NCBI GenBank assembly: GCA_019722365.1
Contig: JADFUC010000818.1
Location: 1-64,000 of the forward strand
Direction: 5' to 3'
Length of the DNA: 64,000 nt
Source of the DNA: Lithospermum erythrorhizon
Taxonomy: Eukaryota; Streptophyta; Magnoliopsida; Boraginales; Boraginaceae
Shown here: piece after piece, positions 33,481 through 46,089 of the stretch
Layout of the letters: the number at the start of each line of letters is the position of its first letter
Position numbering within the stretch: position 1 is the first letter of the stretch
Notes under the pieces: model-generated
What the model was told of the DNA's origin: nothing
Seen by the model: the letters and a program-made list of their open reading frames with translations, nothing else
Databases searched by the model: none
Program-made: the position numbers and the translations under genes

Positions 33481-34431
33481 GTAACCAAACATAAAAGAAA
33501 AATACTTAATAATAGATGAAAAAGGGATGTTGCGGTGACTTGCCTACAACTGCCACCAAACAAATATATTTTCTTTGATTATGGATTATGGCTCCACAAA
33601 ACTCACAAGATTGACGAAAGAAAAAAAAAATTAAACAATCCACGTACTGGAAATAAACGTGGGGAGGACAAAACAATTGGTGAAAGCATTGAATATCAAA
33701 ATTCGAATCGGCAGTAACGCCAAATCATACAAGAAAATATGAGGACTCAAACAAAACATATACTACGTATATGTATAAAGATATGTCCGAAAATATAAGT
33801 AAAAAAGAAAAAGAAAAAATACTAATGCCAATTGAAATTTGACGAAGAAAGGAAAATCATGAACGTCCGGCGGATGGCTATGTATTGGTGGTAAGCTAAC
33901 CGCCATGCAGCAGAAATTTTATTTTCTTTTGAGGAATCTTAGGCTCCATGCAAAATGCCCAAAATATAGATTGAGAATTTTATTGATGAATTGGTTGAAT
34001 AATAAACATAATTATTAATGCTATTTATAAAAGGACACGGAGATACATCATGGGCTTAATACCCATTCATTTCTGATAGCTTGTCGTCAGCTAGATGCTT
34101 GTTTAGAAAGAAAATGGATGTCTTGATTAGGAAGAGATTTACATTTCTTGTTTGCTCCGAGGCGTATTATTATCTATATTGAAAAGGCGCATAAATAGTC
34201 GCTATAATGTATTAAATGTCAATGTAAAGTTTATTGGCTCTTTCTGCTTATTCTGCAATACATTTTAGATTTGTTTTTAGTTATATTAAATAACGTATTG
34301 TCGATCTGATCGTATTCGTTAAGCATTTTTAATAGAATCCAACAATTATTTGATTAAAGTTTCTTTTGATCTATTATATAATCTTTATTCATATAATCAT
34401 GATATGATTAAATATTAAATTTTATATTTAT
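33481..34431. other. Spacer with second copy of a dispersed repeat end
   Basis: TTTTATTGATGAATTGGTTGAATAATA at about 33978 matches the copy at about 32936 and continues for some 70 bases (ATGCTATTTATAAAAGGACA against ATGCTTATTTTTATAGAGTA). No coding sequence was seen. Confidence 0.4.
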
Positions 34432-36100
34432 TAGTCTAGAAGACAATCATTTAATAGCAAGTGAAGGCAATCGAATAGCGCAATTGGTTAGGAGGTCTTG
34501 AGTGAAACACAGAGGTCACAGGTTCGATTCGTTGTAAGGGGGCGGTGGGTGGGGTTTTTAAAAAAAAAAATTTATTTAATACTTAAGTCTCGAATACTTA
34601 TTAATTCAAAATCGTTAGTTTCATTAGATCTATACACCTTTTGGAGTTTCGTAAATCATTAGTTATATATTGTCCAGAAGACATTTATCAATTATCTAAT
34701 TCTCGAAAACTTATTATATTTATATATTCATTGCATTTATCTGTATAATCTAATCACATTTAATATGAGTATTAAATATTAAGAATTTTTAATTGATTTG
34801 ACTTTTGTTATGTTTTGCAATATTTCATGAGTTGACAATACATTATATTATGCTCAAGTTGTTGAGCCATATTTACTCCTTGTATATACAAGCTTTAGTC
34901 AGAAGACTACTACAGAAAGTTGGCTTTGTTTATATAATACAAAAGAATTTTATTATTGTGTCGCAAATAAAAATATATATATTATCATTGTTAATAGTAG
35001 GCGAACATACCTTGTAATCTAATATTAAGAAAAAGATTCAAGAATTGTATTGGTCCCTTTTTACATATGATCGTAGTCATTAATTACAATAATATCTCTT
35101 GAAAAGACTTTTGATATTGTGCATATGATTTCAAATTACCGACTTTTGATCTAAGAGACTAAGCAAGTTTGAGGCTTACAATTTTGTCACTTTGAAGTAA
35201 ATTATTAATTTCGTTAGGTGTGCTAAGTAGATTAAGAAAAGACTCATCTTAATTTATTTCATGTATGAATACATGATATACGATAAATTTGTATATTGTT
35301 TGTCTACTTTTTATTTGATCGAAAAAATGATTAGTGATTAAATAACATATGTCGATCTCTCCATGTTTTTGGCCACTATAATTATTTTGAGGTTCATGCT
35401 TGTAAAATTATATTTTCGTACTTGAAATTGCATGGATAACACACAATCAATATATTTGTACTAGTTAATTATTGTTAGTAACAATGTTCAGAATACTTGT
35501 GAAAAATATATTTTATATTCACAACTAGTCTAGAAGACTTGGTTATGTATAGTATGAAAGAAATCTTAACCATCATTAGTCTAGAAGACTAATCCATAAG
35601 ATTTATGGCCATACTAAAGTTATCATAATTTTCTAATAAGCATTTTATTAGTACAAGCATGAATTTATAGGTTAAACGCTTACAATTAATAGCCATATAA
35701 ATTAAGGACTTTTGGATATTTTTGAAGAATTTTGATTAATGCCCTGATTGTTCTTGAAAAATATGGAATTTTATTAATTCACTTATCAGACCTGAAGACT
35801 CATATAATTTAAAGGATACAGATTCAGTTACATGATTTAAATTTTATGATGTTGATTACTACCTATAGTTTCTTTTAGGTCCAGAAGTACCTTACAAATA
35901 AAATTTTTTGAGTATGTAAGCATTTGAGGTAGTGCAAATTATCTGAGTATGTAGATAATGCTACTATTCATACCATGCTAAAAGATAAGAAAAAAAAATT
36001 CTTACTTGACAACAAGAGAAGTGAATATTATCATAATACGAGGTATCTTGGTGTCGAAACCCCGAAGGAGTCAACATATCTATCCTAGAAGACATAATGT
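34431..36100. repeat. Recurrent TCTAGAAGAC-type motif in AT-rich DNA
   Basis: The motif AGTCTAGAAGAC or a close variant appears at about 34432, 34671 (GTCCAGAAGAC), 34897 (AGTCAGAAGAC), 35526, 35578, 35790 (ACCTGAAGACT) and 36086 (CCTAGAAGACA). At 35575-35593 it forms ATTAGTCT-AGA-AGACTAAT, an inverted repeat. Spacing is irregular, so it is not a simple tandem array. The host region has no recognisable coding sequence and may be an old retrotransposon non-coding part. Confidence 0.5.
34470..34571 (+). mobile_element. SINE-like tRNA-derived element
   Basis: A box TAGCGCAATTGG and B box GGTTCGATTCG are separated by about 40 bases, as in tRNA genes. The sequence does not fold into a full tRNA and is followed by a G-rich stretch and an A run (34559-34571), as in short plant SINEs. 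Confidence 0.55.
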
Positions 36101-38127
36101 GTGTCCAAAGATGCGCCGTATTCTTCTATGTCTCAAGACCTAATGAGTTTAAAAACATACGTGATCGGCTACCATATTGAGAGAGAGAACAAGTAGAAGG
36201 CTCTAGAAGAGCTAATATATTATTTTTGAAGTAACATCAAGTGAAGAGCTCTAGAACAGCTAATATATTTGTTGTTGAAGTAACACACATAGTGTATATC
36301 AAAATACACTTTCTAACAAACTGAAGTTTCCGATGTTAAAACTTTGTAGCTAGCTTTTGACCGGTTAAAAAGCCATCGGTGATTCGATACTAAAAATTAA
36401 TTGAAATATTATTGGAGACTCATTGAAAAGTCAATAAACTGTGAGTTTGAATGATTTATGTGAAACTTCATGGTGCTTAAACTCTGATTGACTATTGTAG
36501 ACATGTTGAAGCTACGAATGATATTGATTGATCATTGAGAAATGTTACACTACATGTAGTGAAACTTGTTCACATCATGCCAAATTATTATACACCTCCC
36601 CTGATATAGTTAGTTTGGTCATAAACCAAATATTTTAAATCGATTATAGATGCGTCATTATATTTTTGATACTATACACAAATGATGACTTTTGAATGTT
36701 TAGTATACCTATAAAGTATGCACATCTATACTGTAAATATAAATTGAAATCCAATTTATCAAATAATTTTTCATTGTGATAGATCAATATTTTTTTCAAT
36801 ATTGAGGGAAAAAGTGTATACAACTAAAAATAGATTATCTTGAATTGAAATATCCCTATAGTATTAAATGATCCTCCAAAATGAATAAAATGTGAATTTG
36901 AAGTTCAAGGGATAAATATGAATAATTTAAGGGATAATATAAACCCCGAGATTCACTGCAAATAAATTTTTTTGACCTCGAAGATAGCGATGAAGTCTTA
37001 TATAGTTGTAAACACTCAAATTAAAGTGGAGGTTCTGAAAACCATTGTAGATGAAATAGTTCCACCATCAAAGAAATATGACATTGAAGATGGTCTAGAA
37101 AGAATATCACCTCGAGGAATGGAAGTAAATGAATAATTTATCTCATGAATAAGTTTAAGCTACAACTAATATACAGGAACATTTACATAATAAAATTCAT
37201 GAATATAATGAGATCTCCGTTATTATGAACATGGTAGAACCAAAAGAAAAAGATAAATCGACGATAAATATTGCATAGAATGAGAAGAGCTACATATCGT
37301 GAAGCAATATGAGGATGCGAAATCTATCTCCTTAAATGAGTAGATGTATTGGAGTAAATATGTTGATTTTCAAATGCAGTATTTGAGTATATTCAAACTA
37401 TTTCGGATCACCATAATCATCATCGTTGTTGTTTATGGTTGAGTCATAAAAAATCACGCTTTTTGTTAGGATTAATTTGAAGCGGCAATCGAGGTTAAAT
37501 CTTTTATTATATGTCAACTGTTTGACTTGGGTGAAAGTTTATAAGATTTCGAACCTGATTATGATGGAATAATTCCATATCACATCTTTATGTGATGTTC
37601 TAGATGTTGATTAGTTGAGTTATACATGTTTGTCAATGTGTGAGCTAAACTGAGGTGAATATGTATTACGAGCTTTATTAGGTGAATTTGGTTCATCTAA
37701 TGTATGTATATCTCTTTAACAATTTTAAAGAGTATTAAATATTTATACAAATCAACTCTCAATCATTTAAACTATTCAAATATTATTCCTACATTTCTAA
37801 AATACAATAATATAGAGATACCTAAATGTAGATATCTTTACTCCATAATATATTCCATCAATTCAAACACACCATGTGGACTTTCTTCAATAAATATAGG
37901 CACATGGATTCAATTAAAACATCTAGCAATATTTAAGTTGCAATATAATAGTGGTACCAGTACTAATTAATTAAATAAACTTTTTTATTACCTAGAGACT
38001 ATTTTGATCTTGCCAGTAAATTTCTCATCCAGAATCATGGTGCCAACCAAAACACAACAAAATCTCTATTCTGCCCCCCCCCTTTTTTTTAAATCTGATG
38101 TTTCATCCCCTTATTTCGGGTCACACA
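36101..38127. other. AT-rich spacer with a two-copy repeat
   Basis: A 48-base unit containing GCTCTAGAAGAGCTAATATA is duplicated at 36196-36292. The rest may be old retrotransposon debris: scattered fragments such as the acidic/basic short frames near 37000-37330 vaguely resemble a copia pol linker. I do not regard this as support for a call. Confidence 0.35.
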
Positions 38128-38270
38128 ATATCCACATCAGAATTGTAAAATTAAAATGATAAAATAATTATTTTGCCCTTTATTGAAACTTCCTTAATAA
38201 CTACAATTAAAATAGAGGGATAAAATAATACTTTCATTCTTAAAAAAATACTATTCTAATGTGGATATAG
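38128..38270. mobile_element. Possible small MITE (inverted repeat of about 19 bp)
   Basis: AATATCCACATCAGAATTG at the left is mirrored by CTATTCTAATGTGGATATAG at the right (15 of about 18 positions pair). The 105-base AT-rich interior is non-coding. The ends are not sharp and no target duplication was confirmed, so a chance or older inverted repeat is possible. Confidence 0.4.
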
Positions 38271-39054
38271 GAACATTTGCACCAAATGCTTCAAAAGACC
38301 CCCTTATTATACATCTAGAATAGGGAGAAGAAAAAAAGTAAAAAAGTATAAAATATCATATTTCCTAACTTCAAAATTTTCCTCAATTTTTTTAGAGAAT
38401 GTCTCATATTTGCACCTTCCCCAACCCAATTTTCTTCTCGACATTGATCGATATGAGTGTTGTAAAGAATAAAATAAGAAACCTAAATTTATACAGAAGT
38501 TAAAAATTAGTACCTAAATTTGATAAAATGATATAAAGAGTTTATTTTTAAGAAAAAATTATAGAAAAATTGGTATGAAAGTTCTTAACTTGGCCCTTAT
38601 TTCATCACCTTATTTCGAAAGGTGTTTCTATTATCTCTTTCTTCATCATTTTCACCCTTTCTTCCGTTTTCTAGGTTTCCTTCGATTTCTTAGTAAGAAT
38701 GGATGACGATATTCTAAATGGAATCCAATACATGAAATACATTAATAAAAAGAATAGAAAAAGTTGTGATACAAAATGTGATAAAAACAATGGTACAAGG
38801 AAAAGAGGCTAAACTCATATTGCTTATGGTATATGGCGATTGCATTGCTGTAGTTGTAATTATTGGAGCCAAAATATATATACAATAAATAAATAAATGT
38901 AACATCTCCAGAAAAATTAAATACTCTGTAAATCATCACCCACCTTCATATTGATGGGAACCACTAACACTCAACGTGCACAGTTCCTACCCCCGAAATG
39001 AACTAGTAGCAGGGAAGGGAATACTATATGCATATAACCAAAATTTCAACATAA
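38271..39054. other. 3' flank of the DUF616 gene
   Basis: AT-rich, with no gene seen. The 3' untranslated region of the minus-strand gene ending at 39055 should extend into the upper part of this stretch. Confidence 0.4.
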
Positions 39055-42000
39055 CTATAAATCTTTCCCGGCACCAACTTTCCTGTGTCTTCTCGATTTC
39101 TTCTCTCCCCCACGTCGTCCAGGTGACCTCTTGGTCTGAGTATCACCAACAATTTCAGTTGAAGAATTGGTTGTCTTCACAGTATCATTTGGCAGAAGCT
39201 GATTGCCAACTGTCGTAGCAAGATGCAGAGGAGGCGGAGGAGGAGGAGCCCAATTCTCAAGAACATCTCTATGATAACCCTGCAAGTATATTATGTAACA
39301 TGTCACATGTTCATATAAAAAGAGAATTGGCAAAAAAGGCGGCGCATATTTGATTTAACCAACCACTACTATTAGAAATATAAGGGATGGAGACCCAGGG
39401 TCTTCACTTGACAATGAGCAAAAAATGCTTGATAACTACTTTCTTTACCTAAAACCCCTTTTTAAGTGATTGACTTGAAATCTATCTAAAAAAAAAAAAG
39501 GCAGAAGCGAACTAGAAATGCATATACAGATCGCCCCAAAGAGGCTAAAACGATAACAACTAAGAAGAATGAAGGAAAAAACTTTCTCAACAGGAAGTTG
39601 GCAGTAAAAAGTAAAATTACCTGAACCACAAAGTTGCGCCTTTCACAATCCAAGAACATATTAAAAGTCCAATTCGTCTTTGACCTTATTTTGTCCCTAA
39701 CGGTGGAAAAACTAATCTGGTCGGGAAGTAAAAGCGGTCCTTCGTGTACCGAACAAGTAAAAGGTTGGTAATTGGAATGTGTTCCTTTATTATTACACAT
39801 CCTTCCGGGACATCTGTGAGCCACAGCATCAAGCCAATAAAACAAACATTCAGAATTCTCATAAACATAAGAACATAAAAACACTAATATATAAAGGTAC
39901 AGCAGATACCACTTGTAATGGGGAGTTTAGCAACTGAATAGGGCGTTAAACCCTCCTTCTTGTAAAATTCAATCTGGAAATCAATGGAAGAATTCTCATA
40001 TTTCCCAGCAGCTTTATTTGCTTCAGCTTCTACAAAGACATCAAACCGCCTATAGTGCCTCGATATGGCAAAACTGGCATTTTTCCTCCACAAGAACCTG
40101 GAAAAATGAATACAGAGCCCATACCCGCTTGAGAAACTATAGAGAAAGATATTACTTCAAGGTAGATGATAGTATGATTACTTCCCATCACATCAAGGCC
40201 TAGTGATGTGTCTAAAAGCTGAACAGCATAAACTCTTTCAGAATGATAGACTAAGAAGTAATATCTTTTAACTGTAATACAATAGACGACTGAGATGTGC
40301 TAATGTGACTTCCATACTAACAGTTCTCTTGTGAGATGCTTTAGTGTATACTATTTAGTACGTACCTTTCAAGAATTAGATATGGATCCACAACAAGCTC
40401 AAGTTTTCCATCAATCCACAACGAGTATCTCGCATTAGGGAAAATCCTGTGCAATAGGAGCTTTGGAATCTGCCAAGGCAAGGGATATAAAAACCGTTGA
40501 CAATTCAATCATAACTAAAGAATTATCTTCTGATTCAAAATGGAAGAAGAAAAAAACCAGCAGGCGCCTAGAAATCGGCAAATCACAAAACAGCAGATTT
40601 CAGAAATCATTAACATACATGTCAGACTTGCAAAGAACTGTTTTTTTTTTTGCATGGATTATTGGCATTGAGTAGCATACCATGCTGCAGATTCAGAAAA
40701 TGAATCATACTTTGGATTGGAATCATAAGTCATATATCATACTTTGGATTCATTGAAGAAAACTTATGCTTCACGGTTCTATAATTGATTTATTTTAAAT
40801 TTGTTTCAAAAAATAGTTAAGATATATACTAGATGAAGATTAATTTAAGACCACCATTGTATAAGAAATAATGTATAGTTTGAAAAATATATTAATGTGT
40901 TACACGTGCAATTGAAAAGAAAATGTAAAGTGGGCAGGTGGATGGCTCCGTGTAAATTAGAAAGATGGACCACTTACAATGTTAAAAGAGAATGAAACAG
41001 AAAATAACATAATAAATAAAAAGAGAACAAATAAGATGATTCTGAAAAGTTAATATCGCTACGGAAACTTATCATAGGTTAATTACTTCTAAATCTGTTT
41101 TTTTATCGTAGCAGCCTAATCCACTTCCATCTACTGTCCAATAGACTTAGTGGGGTTATTTCATTTTATAATGCTCACTAAAGACCATGAGCATGTTTTT
41201 ATTATATATAACAGCTTTGAGCTACAGGCTATTGGGCAGTAGCTCAATAATTTTTATTATATATAACAGTTTCGAGCTACAGGCTACGATAATTAAGAAG
41301 AATAAAATATACAAATTATGTCTTGCAAATAAGATGCAGTATGGAATCATCAAAAAAAGTATGTTGATAACAAATAATGAAGCCAATAAACTGAGACTGT
41401 CAAATCTGAAGTACCTTCCCATTGCGTCTGGGGTCGGTGTATGGAAGATTATGAACTACTACAGTTCTCCACAAACCCACCCTCTTGCTGCTGTCCAACT
41501 TACTAGAATTTAGAACGCTTGTTTCTCTCACTGCCCAAACATGTAGAAGCATGTTGGCTTTATTCTAATATTTTTGGTTGACGTATGTTCTAAGGCACCT
41601 GATGTCAAGTTTGGTACAGTAAGTAAGATGATGTACAAAGGAGGGTCCAGATATGGATTTAGATAAGAAATTTTCTACCAAATACTGCCGAAGCAACTAC
41701 AACTCCTTGGCAACTTTCCATGTCAAGAAGGTCAGATTCATCAATGTCGAAACCTGTATGTACTCCTGGCTTAACTCCTTTGATAAATCTAGTGCATCAG
41801 CAGAAAATAAATACATGTGTCATTCAAATGACCTAAAAGAATGAATCCTTAAAAAAAAGTCGAAGTTTTATATCACAGAAAAAGGTACCGTACCCGCAAT
41901 GCACTTTCATGGACTCTCTAATGTTATATGAATCGCTCCTCTGATTCAATGATGGATATCCACCAAATTCTGAGCCTCCAAACTCACTCTTGGTTAGGTT

Positions 42001-43199
42001 TTCTTCATGGACATATGACAGGCTCTTGATTATGGGTGAATATGATGGTGCATTTGGCATCAAAGAAAGAGCTTGTTCAAGAGGAAGGTAACAAACTGGA
42101 CATGCTGAATTAAAAACCCAAAATTTAAAGAAATAAATGAGCCACTAAGCATCTTCAGTTTAGCATTCATCCAATATTATAGATGTCATGATTTTTAACT
42201 TACGACGTGGTCCAGTCCTCTTAGGATCTGCTGGCGGGGGTGGTAGTTTGAAACCTTCACATGGATTCCCAGCAGGAAGAGTGTACCCAGTAAAATATAT
42301 AGGTTGAGGAGGAGGATTCACAACTGTTAAGTTCGGTAACATGTCAACTAGGATATCAGACACAATATTGCTATGTAAATCACCAGAAACTGGTAAAAAG
42401 TCTTGACTACGTATTGTTCCATTTATACTAATGCCTAGCATATTAGATCCCTGTGTATCTTCACCTGCATAGAAGGAAAACATTCTTATTTTCAGAGAGA
42501 TTCACACTCAATATGCAAGAGCATGAAGATACTTAAATAGCCTAGCTTGTCACCAACTCAAGAAGGCAGCTATCGTTTTAGTATAATCTCGAGTAGGATA
42601 AAACACATGGTCACCTATTAGGGAGAAGGTGCAACATCAAAACTCCAACTCAGTGGCTGATGGTCAGAATATCTCAGAGGGTTCTACCATGATCCGCTTA
42701 TAAAATGTAGATGCTCAAAGAAACATGCAACGTATTAATACCATTATAAATGCACTTGACTGGAATCTCCTCTAGCATTTGTTTAAAGCAAAGCACCAGT
42801 TGCCTTGTATCATTTATAAGACTAAAAAAAAGCCTTCACCAAATCAAATAGATACGAAAACCGAAGAATTAGTGATGTGATCCACATTCCTGAATCTAAT
42901 TCACCAGTGCATAGATAAGATAAAAAAGTGGACATGATGCAGAAAACTATACCTTTGCCAACGTATAGTACCCACATGAAAACTGCTGCAGAGACGATAC
43001 ACAAGAGAAGCATCCCAACCTTTTTCCTTGGAGCAAATTTGCATATCCAATGAAACAATGAATCCTTATCTTTAAACATCTTAGGTGGCTTCCTCGTTGG
43101 AGGTGTAATTTGTAACTGCGATGGACTGTTCTGGTATAGCTGTTGCTGCAATGACCCATAACTTCCCGATGTTCGAAGACCCAATGACCCTGTAGTCAT
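39055..43199 (-). pseudogene. DUF616 / MUCI70-like gene with a frameshifted exon
   Basis: Nine exons on the minus strand, all with GT...AG borders: 43199-42953, 42464-42204, 42104-41894, 41788-41679, 41530-41415, 40469-40366, 40097-39910, 39813-39621 and 39279-39055. The N-terminus starts MTTGSLGLRTSGSYGSLQQQ. A membrane anchor VGMLLLCIVSAAVFMWVLYV follows at residues 61-80, typical of a Golgi type II protein. Exon 3 has CPVCYLPLEQAL. The DUF616 core follows with FDIDESDLLDMESC, GLWRTVVVHNLPYTDPRRNG, YSLWIDGKLELVVDPY and FAISRHYRRFDVF, then DVPEGCVIIKEHIPI, NWTFNMFLDCERRNFVVQ and GYHRDVLENWAPPPPPP. MUCI70 in Arabidopsis is a putative glycosyltransferase needed for seed mucilage pectin. Exon 8 is 193 bases: its borders require a length of 2 plus a multiple of 3, so it is frameshifted. 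Conserved residues between HIPITNL and DQISFS are garbled. About 25 core residues before exon 5 are also decayed. It is either a recent pseudogene or affected by assembly error. Confidence 0.75.
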
Positions 43200-45265
43200 T
43201 GCTGTCCCCTCAATCCTCTAAATTCTCCTCTCATCTCCCCCCTCCTCTCATCAACCCACACTATTTTCCCCTCTTTTATCACCAAAAAGTTCGACCTCAC
43301 AAAACTTTTCAAACCAAAAAGACTTTCTTTTTTGCTACTTTTTGCTCGATCAGAAAAAAAAATTCCACTCACTTCACCAATCAGGAAACCACAGCAATAT
43401 AATATTTTTTTATAGAAAACTAGCACTTCATCAATCCAATAACAAATCTCCGAAATCGAATAAATATAATTGAACTCCTAAAAATGTAAACTTCCAGTTT
43501 CTTCACACTCTGCAAACAATTACCACCTGCCAAATAATGCATAGCAATCAATAACTCAAGCCCAATAATGCATACCCTTATCACTAAATCTAAGGAAAAA
43601 CTCCATATTTAGCATAATCAATAACTATTCTGCAAAGCCTTTTCAAGAAAAATGCCCAAAATGATAAAATCACTTTATTTTTTCAAGAAAAGGGATTAAA
43701 AAGTCGCTTTCTTTGCAAAAAATGCCCATCAAATGAAATAAAACAAAGTTAAATAACAACCAAAATGATAAAATAACTTAAAGAAAGTATAATGAATAGA
43801 GGAACCTACTTTTCAATAAGCAAACAATAAGCATCCAAACTAAGCTCTGAACCCTTTTGGATAAATGAAATAAAAATTAAGACTAATGAAGATTTGCACA
43901 AAAAATGAATGAGAATAAAGAGATGGAAATTGCTAATTGCTATTGGTCTTTTGGGGTTCTTAGGAATCTATAAAAATGAAATCTCAGATCGTAGTTGGAG
44001 GGGGTGTCTCTAGTCACTCTGGAATTTCTGCATTTATTTTAGTCTTAATAATACGGACCAATTATTAATGTGTGACAAATTTGTTGGGCATTATAAGCCC
44101 CAAATGTTGTTATAAAATAATTTCTAAAAAGTTTGTCAATTCATCTTTTTTTTTCCTTGTAAATGAAAAAGATAAATTACAATGTCTAAGCAAGATCATA
44201 AGCTTGCAATAATAAACTTAAAATTATTATAATTTTCATTTTTAAGTTTTATAGTTATATAGTAAACTCATAAATTAACAATTTTATTAATTTAAATAGA
44301 TTTTTTAATGACATGAAGAGTTAATTCATTGTATATTGGTTTGAGTACTAATGTTGGATGAAATTTAGATGAATCTACACATTAATATTATATTAATTCA
44401 GAAATTCTAATATTTTTTGTCAGGTTATAAAAAATTAAATTATTGAATACTTCATGTTGATTTAGATCCGTTTAACATAATTGTATATTTAAAACAAGCT
44501 ATTATTCAGAATAATATACAATATTCATGATAATTTTAAATCAGTTCGTATTTACGGAGTATTTTGAGGCTCTTTAAAAATTGCAAGTAGGTCTTCACAT
44601 TTTCATTTTCTCAAAAGTACATTGAGCAATAATTGTTTCTTATTTTGAAAATCTTAGCAGCTTATCATGAAGGGATTCAAAGTGGGTCAGGTATTCAATC
44701 AATACCCAACACAAATAAAGTCCTAGTAGAGATGGAAGAAGCGCTTTAGCTACTAAACTCATTATCGAGTGTTCCAATATCCCATGCAGCACTGTTTTTG
44801 CAATTTACAATTTACTTTTTCAGTTTTCCAAAGATTGTTCATTGTACTGTAATGCTATCCTACATCCTATTAGTAGGAGGGAACTTTAATTTAAAATCTG
44901 TGTTTCTAAAATTCAATATATACCAAACATAAAGAAAAACCATAATAAAAAATAGTGGAACTATAAAGTAAAAAATACTTACGTGAGAAATTTTTAAACT
45001 AAAACTCAAATATAAATGTCATTTTAATCCAAGTCTAATCATATAAACCACCTCCACTAATGATTTATTAACTAAAGATAACCCATACAATTCAAATTAA
45101 AAATTCAAAAGGAAGAATATGACATGACTGAGAATCGAGAGATTAAGCAGTGAAATTTTAGGTTTTAGGTTGTAAAAGCAAAAAATGAAGAGGCCAAATT
45201 GTTGGAGATACTATGTATAATTAATTTAGTATTGTAGTGTTGTTTGTTAAAAACCCAAAAAAAGG
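43200..45265. other. Upstream region of the DUF616 gene
   Basis: The first 250 bases are pyrimidine-rich on the plus strand (purine-rich leader on the gene strand), consistent with a 5' untranslated region that may include an intron. The rest is AT-rich spacer. No promoter box can be fixed. Confidence 0.35.
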
Positions 45266-45338
45266 TGATCCTCCTGAGATTCGAACTCGAGCCATTCAGC
45301 CAAAACTCTACAACTCATCCACTATGGTGGAACCACAT
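45266..45338 (-). mobile_element. SINE-like tRNA-derived element (head)
   Basis: On the minus strand an A box TAGTGGATGAG and a B box GAGTTCGAATCTC are spaced about 40 bases apart. It lacks the full tRNA cloverleaf and is followed by a T-rich tract. It is probably a decayed SINE promoter region rather than a tRNA gene. Confidence 0.5.
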
Positions 45339-45888
45339 TTTTTAGTATGGGTGTTCCTGGGCACATGGTAAATAGCATGCAAATCCGCTCATGCCTACTA
45401 GTACTTTAGTGGTCATTATATTATACTCCGTACATGATATTTTCGGTTTCTTTTGTCCTTTAATTTTTTCATCTCTTCATAATATTCAAACTCCTTTTCT
45501 TTTATTTTGTTTGGGATAACAAACATAGTTATTATAGAACTATTTAATTTTACTTTTGTTTCAAAATACAAAATATTCTAAGTTGTCAGAAATCATTGAT
45601 TAAAATTTTTATAGTTATATTACTAAACTTATTAAATATATATATATATATATGTATATATGAATATTTTAAAGTGGTCTCCATTTTTTCATTTCCTGCC
45701 ATAAATACATTTTGTTTAAAGAAGCATAAGTACATTTGATAATCGAAGTTATTACTAAAATCGGTGTATGTTAACGAAATGAGAAACAAGGAAATAAAGG
45801 ATATTAAATCGATATAAGTGGAAATATTAGGTGTCATTCGTGAGAATATAAATTTTTTTAGTTGAACAAAATGAATACCCCTGGGCTT

Positions 45889-46089
45889 TCAATTCCCCGG
45901 ATCCGCCTCATCGCAGCGGTATACTTCCCTAGCTAGTATACGCAGGGCGTTTAAACTTAAACCAACGCGGCACAATGCTGCGTGTGTACTTCTAATAACC
46001 AATTGCTTACGAATGGCTACTTCACCCACGTGTTGACTGTTCAAAATCAAATCCAACATACATAGAGCACGTTCGCAGTATTTGGACAA
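45889..46089 (-). pseudogene. Unrecognised gene-like fragment
   Basis: A 66-codon frame with ordinary protein composition (GEVAIRKQLVIRSTHAALC, LNALRILAREVYRCDEADPG) stands in strongly AT-rich spacer and is itself about 48% G+C. The leucine- and alanine-rich helical look could suit an ARM-repeat or similar helical protein, but I do not recognise it. It starts at MSKYCERALCML and ends with a stop beside GN. It may be a relic exon. Confidence 0.3.

Noticed and set aside
34470..34571. A tRNA gene
   Set aside because: A and B boxes are present, but no acceptor stem or anticodon arm pairs properly. An A run follows, so a SINE is more likely.
37000..37330. Possible copia pol linker fragment
   Set aside because: A few short peptides looked suggestive, but no conserved motif could be confirmed in any frame.
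43196..43426. Minus-strand 76-codon frame upstream of the DUF616 start
   Set aside because: It is in the purine-rich 5' leader, ends at the real start region and has no conserved features. The start MTTGSLGLRTSG at 43199 matches the family.
45266..45338. A minus-strand tRNA gene
   Set aside because: The B box is good, but the cloverleaf cannot be formed, and the flanking sequence does not pair as an acceptor stem.
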